From an uncultured Bryobacterales bacterium (GTDB taxonomy: Bacteria; Acidobacteriota; Terriglobia; Bryobacterales; UBA6623), in NCBI GenBank assembly GCA_951813605.1, contig OX638379.1, positions 2,828,062 to 2,892,061 of the forward strand: a DNA stretch of 64,000 nucleotides, given 5' to 3'. This document shows positions 63,909-64,000 of the stretch, piece after piece. Positions within the stretch are counted from its first letter, which is position 1. Each line of letters starts with the position of its first letter. The position numbers and the translations under genes are program-made. The notes beneath the pieces were generated by a model, which did no database searches, had not been told where the DNA came from, and saw only the letters and a program-made list of their open reading frames with translations.

Positions 63909-64000
63909 TCAGCCGTTCGCCGAAGGCGCGAGCGGAGTCGAGTCCGGCTTCTCCTTGCGGAGGAAGGGCATCATCGCCCGCAGCTTGCCGCCGACCTGCT
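63909..64000 (-). CDS. C-terminal end of an unidentified protein (window edge)
   Basis: A minus-strand frame enters from beyond the window and stops with TGA at 63909, 19 bp before the cimA start. The visible end reads VGGKLRAMMPFLRKEKPD followed by about ten residues. The family is not recognisable from this piece. The spacing suggests it is co-transcribed with cimA. Confidence 0.4.
   Translation of the reverse strand, partial: QVGGKLRAMMPFLRKEKPDSTPLAPSANG

Overview
The window is about 64 kb of GC-rich, densely coding bacterial chromosome. The gene content points to an Acidobacteriota member, perhaps Solibacteres/Bryobacterales-like. This is inference from gene content, since no rRNA or marker search was possible. 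Supporting features are a Ser/Thr kinase with a beta-propeller tail, two DUF3604 proteins, many exported hydrolases and oxidoreductases with Tat or lipoprotein signals, a PQQ dehydrogenase, cytochrome c/copper-monooxygenase-like proteins, and the run tgt-yajC-secD-secF-tonB-exbB-exbD-exbD-TPR. LptB/LptC/LptA and TonB/ExbBD show a Gram-negative, LPS-bearing envelope.

1-9 kb (mostly minus strand): a partial YugP-type zinc protease; a decayed MNT/HEPN toxin-antitoxin pair; then a PQQ dehydrogenase, a fused lptC-lptA, lptB and a spermidine-synthase-like protein in one tight run; and a BON-domain protein. 9-28 kb is a catabolic and secreted-enzyme region: an IlvD/Edd sugar-acid dehydratase, a DUF3604 protein, a sialate-esterase-like hydrolase, two translationally coupled FMN alpha-hydroxy-acid dehydrogenases with Tat signals, a sulfatase, a SanA-like protein, a kinase with a propeller, DUF1801, a solitary hydantoinase A, a small HD alarmone-hydrolase-like protein, a membrane dipeptidase and a fumarylacetoacetase-family protein.

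28-36 kb: a two-gene unit of a HemN-like radical SAM enzyme and a halogenase-like flavoprotein (the best candidate for undescribed chemistry), a DUF885 peptidase-like lipoprotein, an SDR and a second DUF3604 protein. 36-47 kb is housekeeping: Rel (ppGpp), a terminator, then the TPR/ExbD/ExbD/ExbB/TonB/SecF/SecD/YajC/Tgt run. 48-51 kb: a two-cluster ferredoxin with a rhodanese, then two cytochrome c proteins, one with a copper type II monooxygenase-like domain.

51-64 kb: an isoprenylcysteine-methyltransferase-like gene lies between dnaE and a diverged 164-bp second copy of the dnaE 3' end. Then come dnaE, a 1.2 kb gene-poor gap, a sodium:solute symporter with a 35-aa accessory protein, a Gly/Arg-rich exported protein, sua5, an SpoU-type RNA methyltransferase overlapping rarA, and cimA.

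Several genes have a TANNNT-like -10 element 6-10 nt before the start codon and no Shine-Dalgarno sequence, which suggests frequent leaderless or near-leaderless transcription. No tRNA, rRNA, CRISPR array, intact transposase or prophage was seen.
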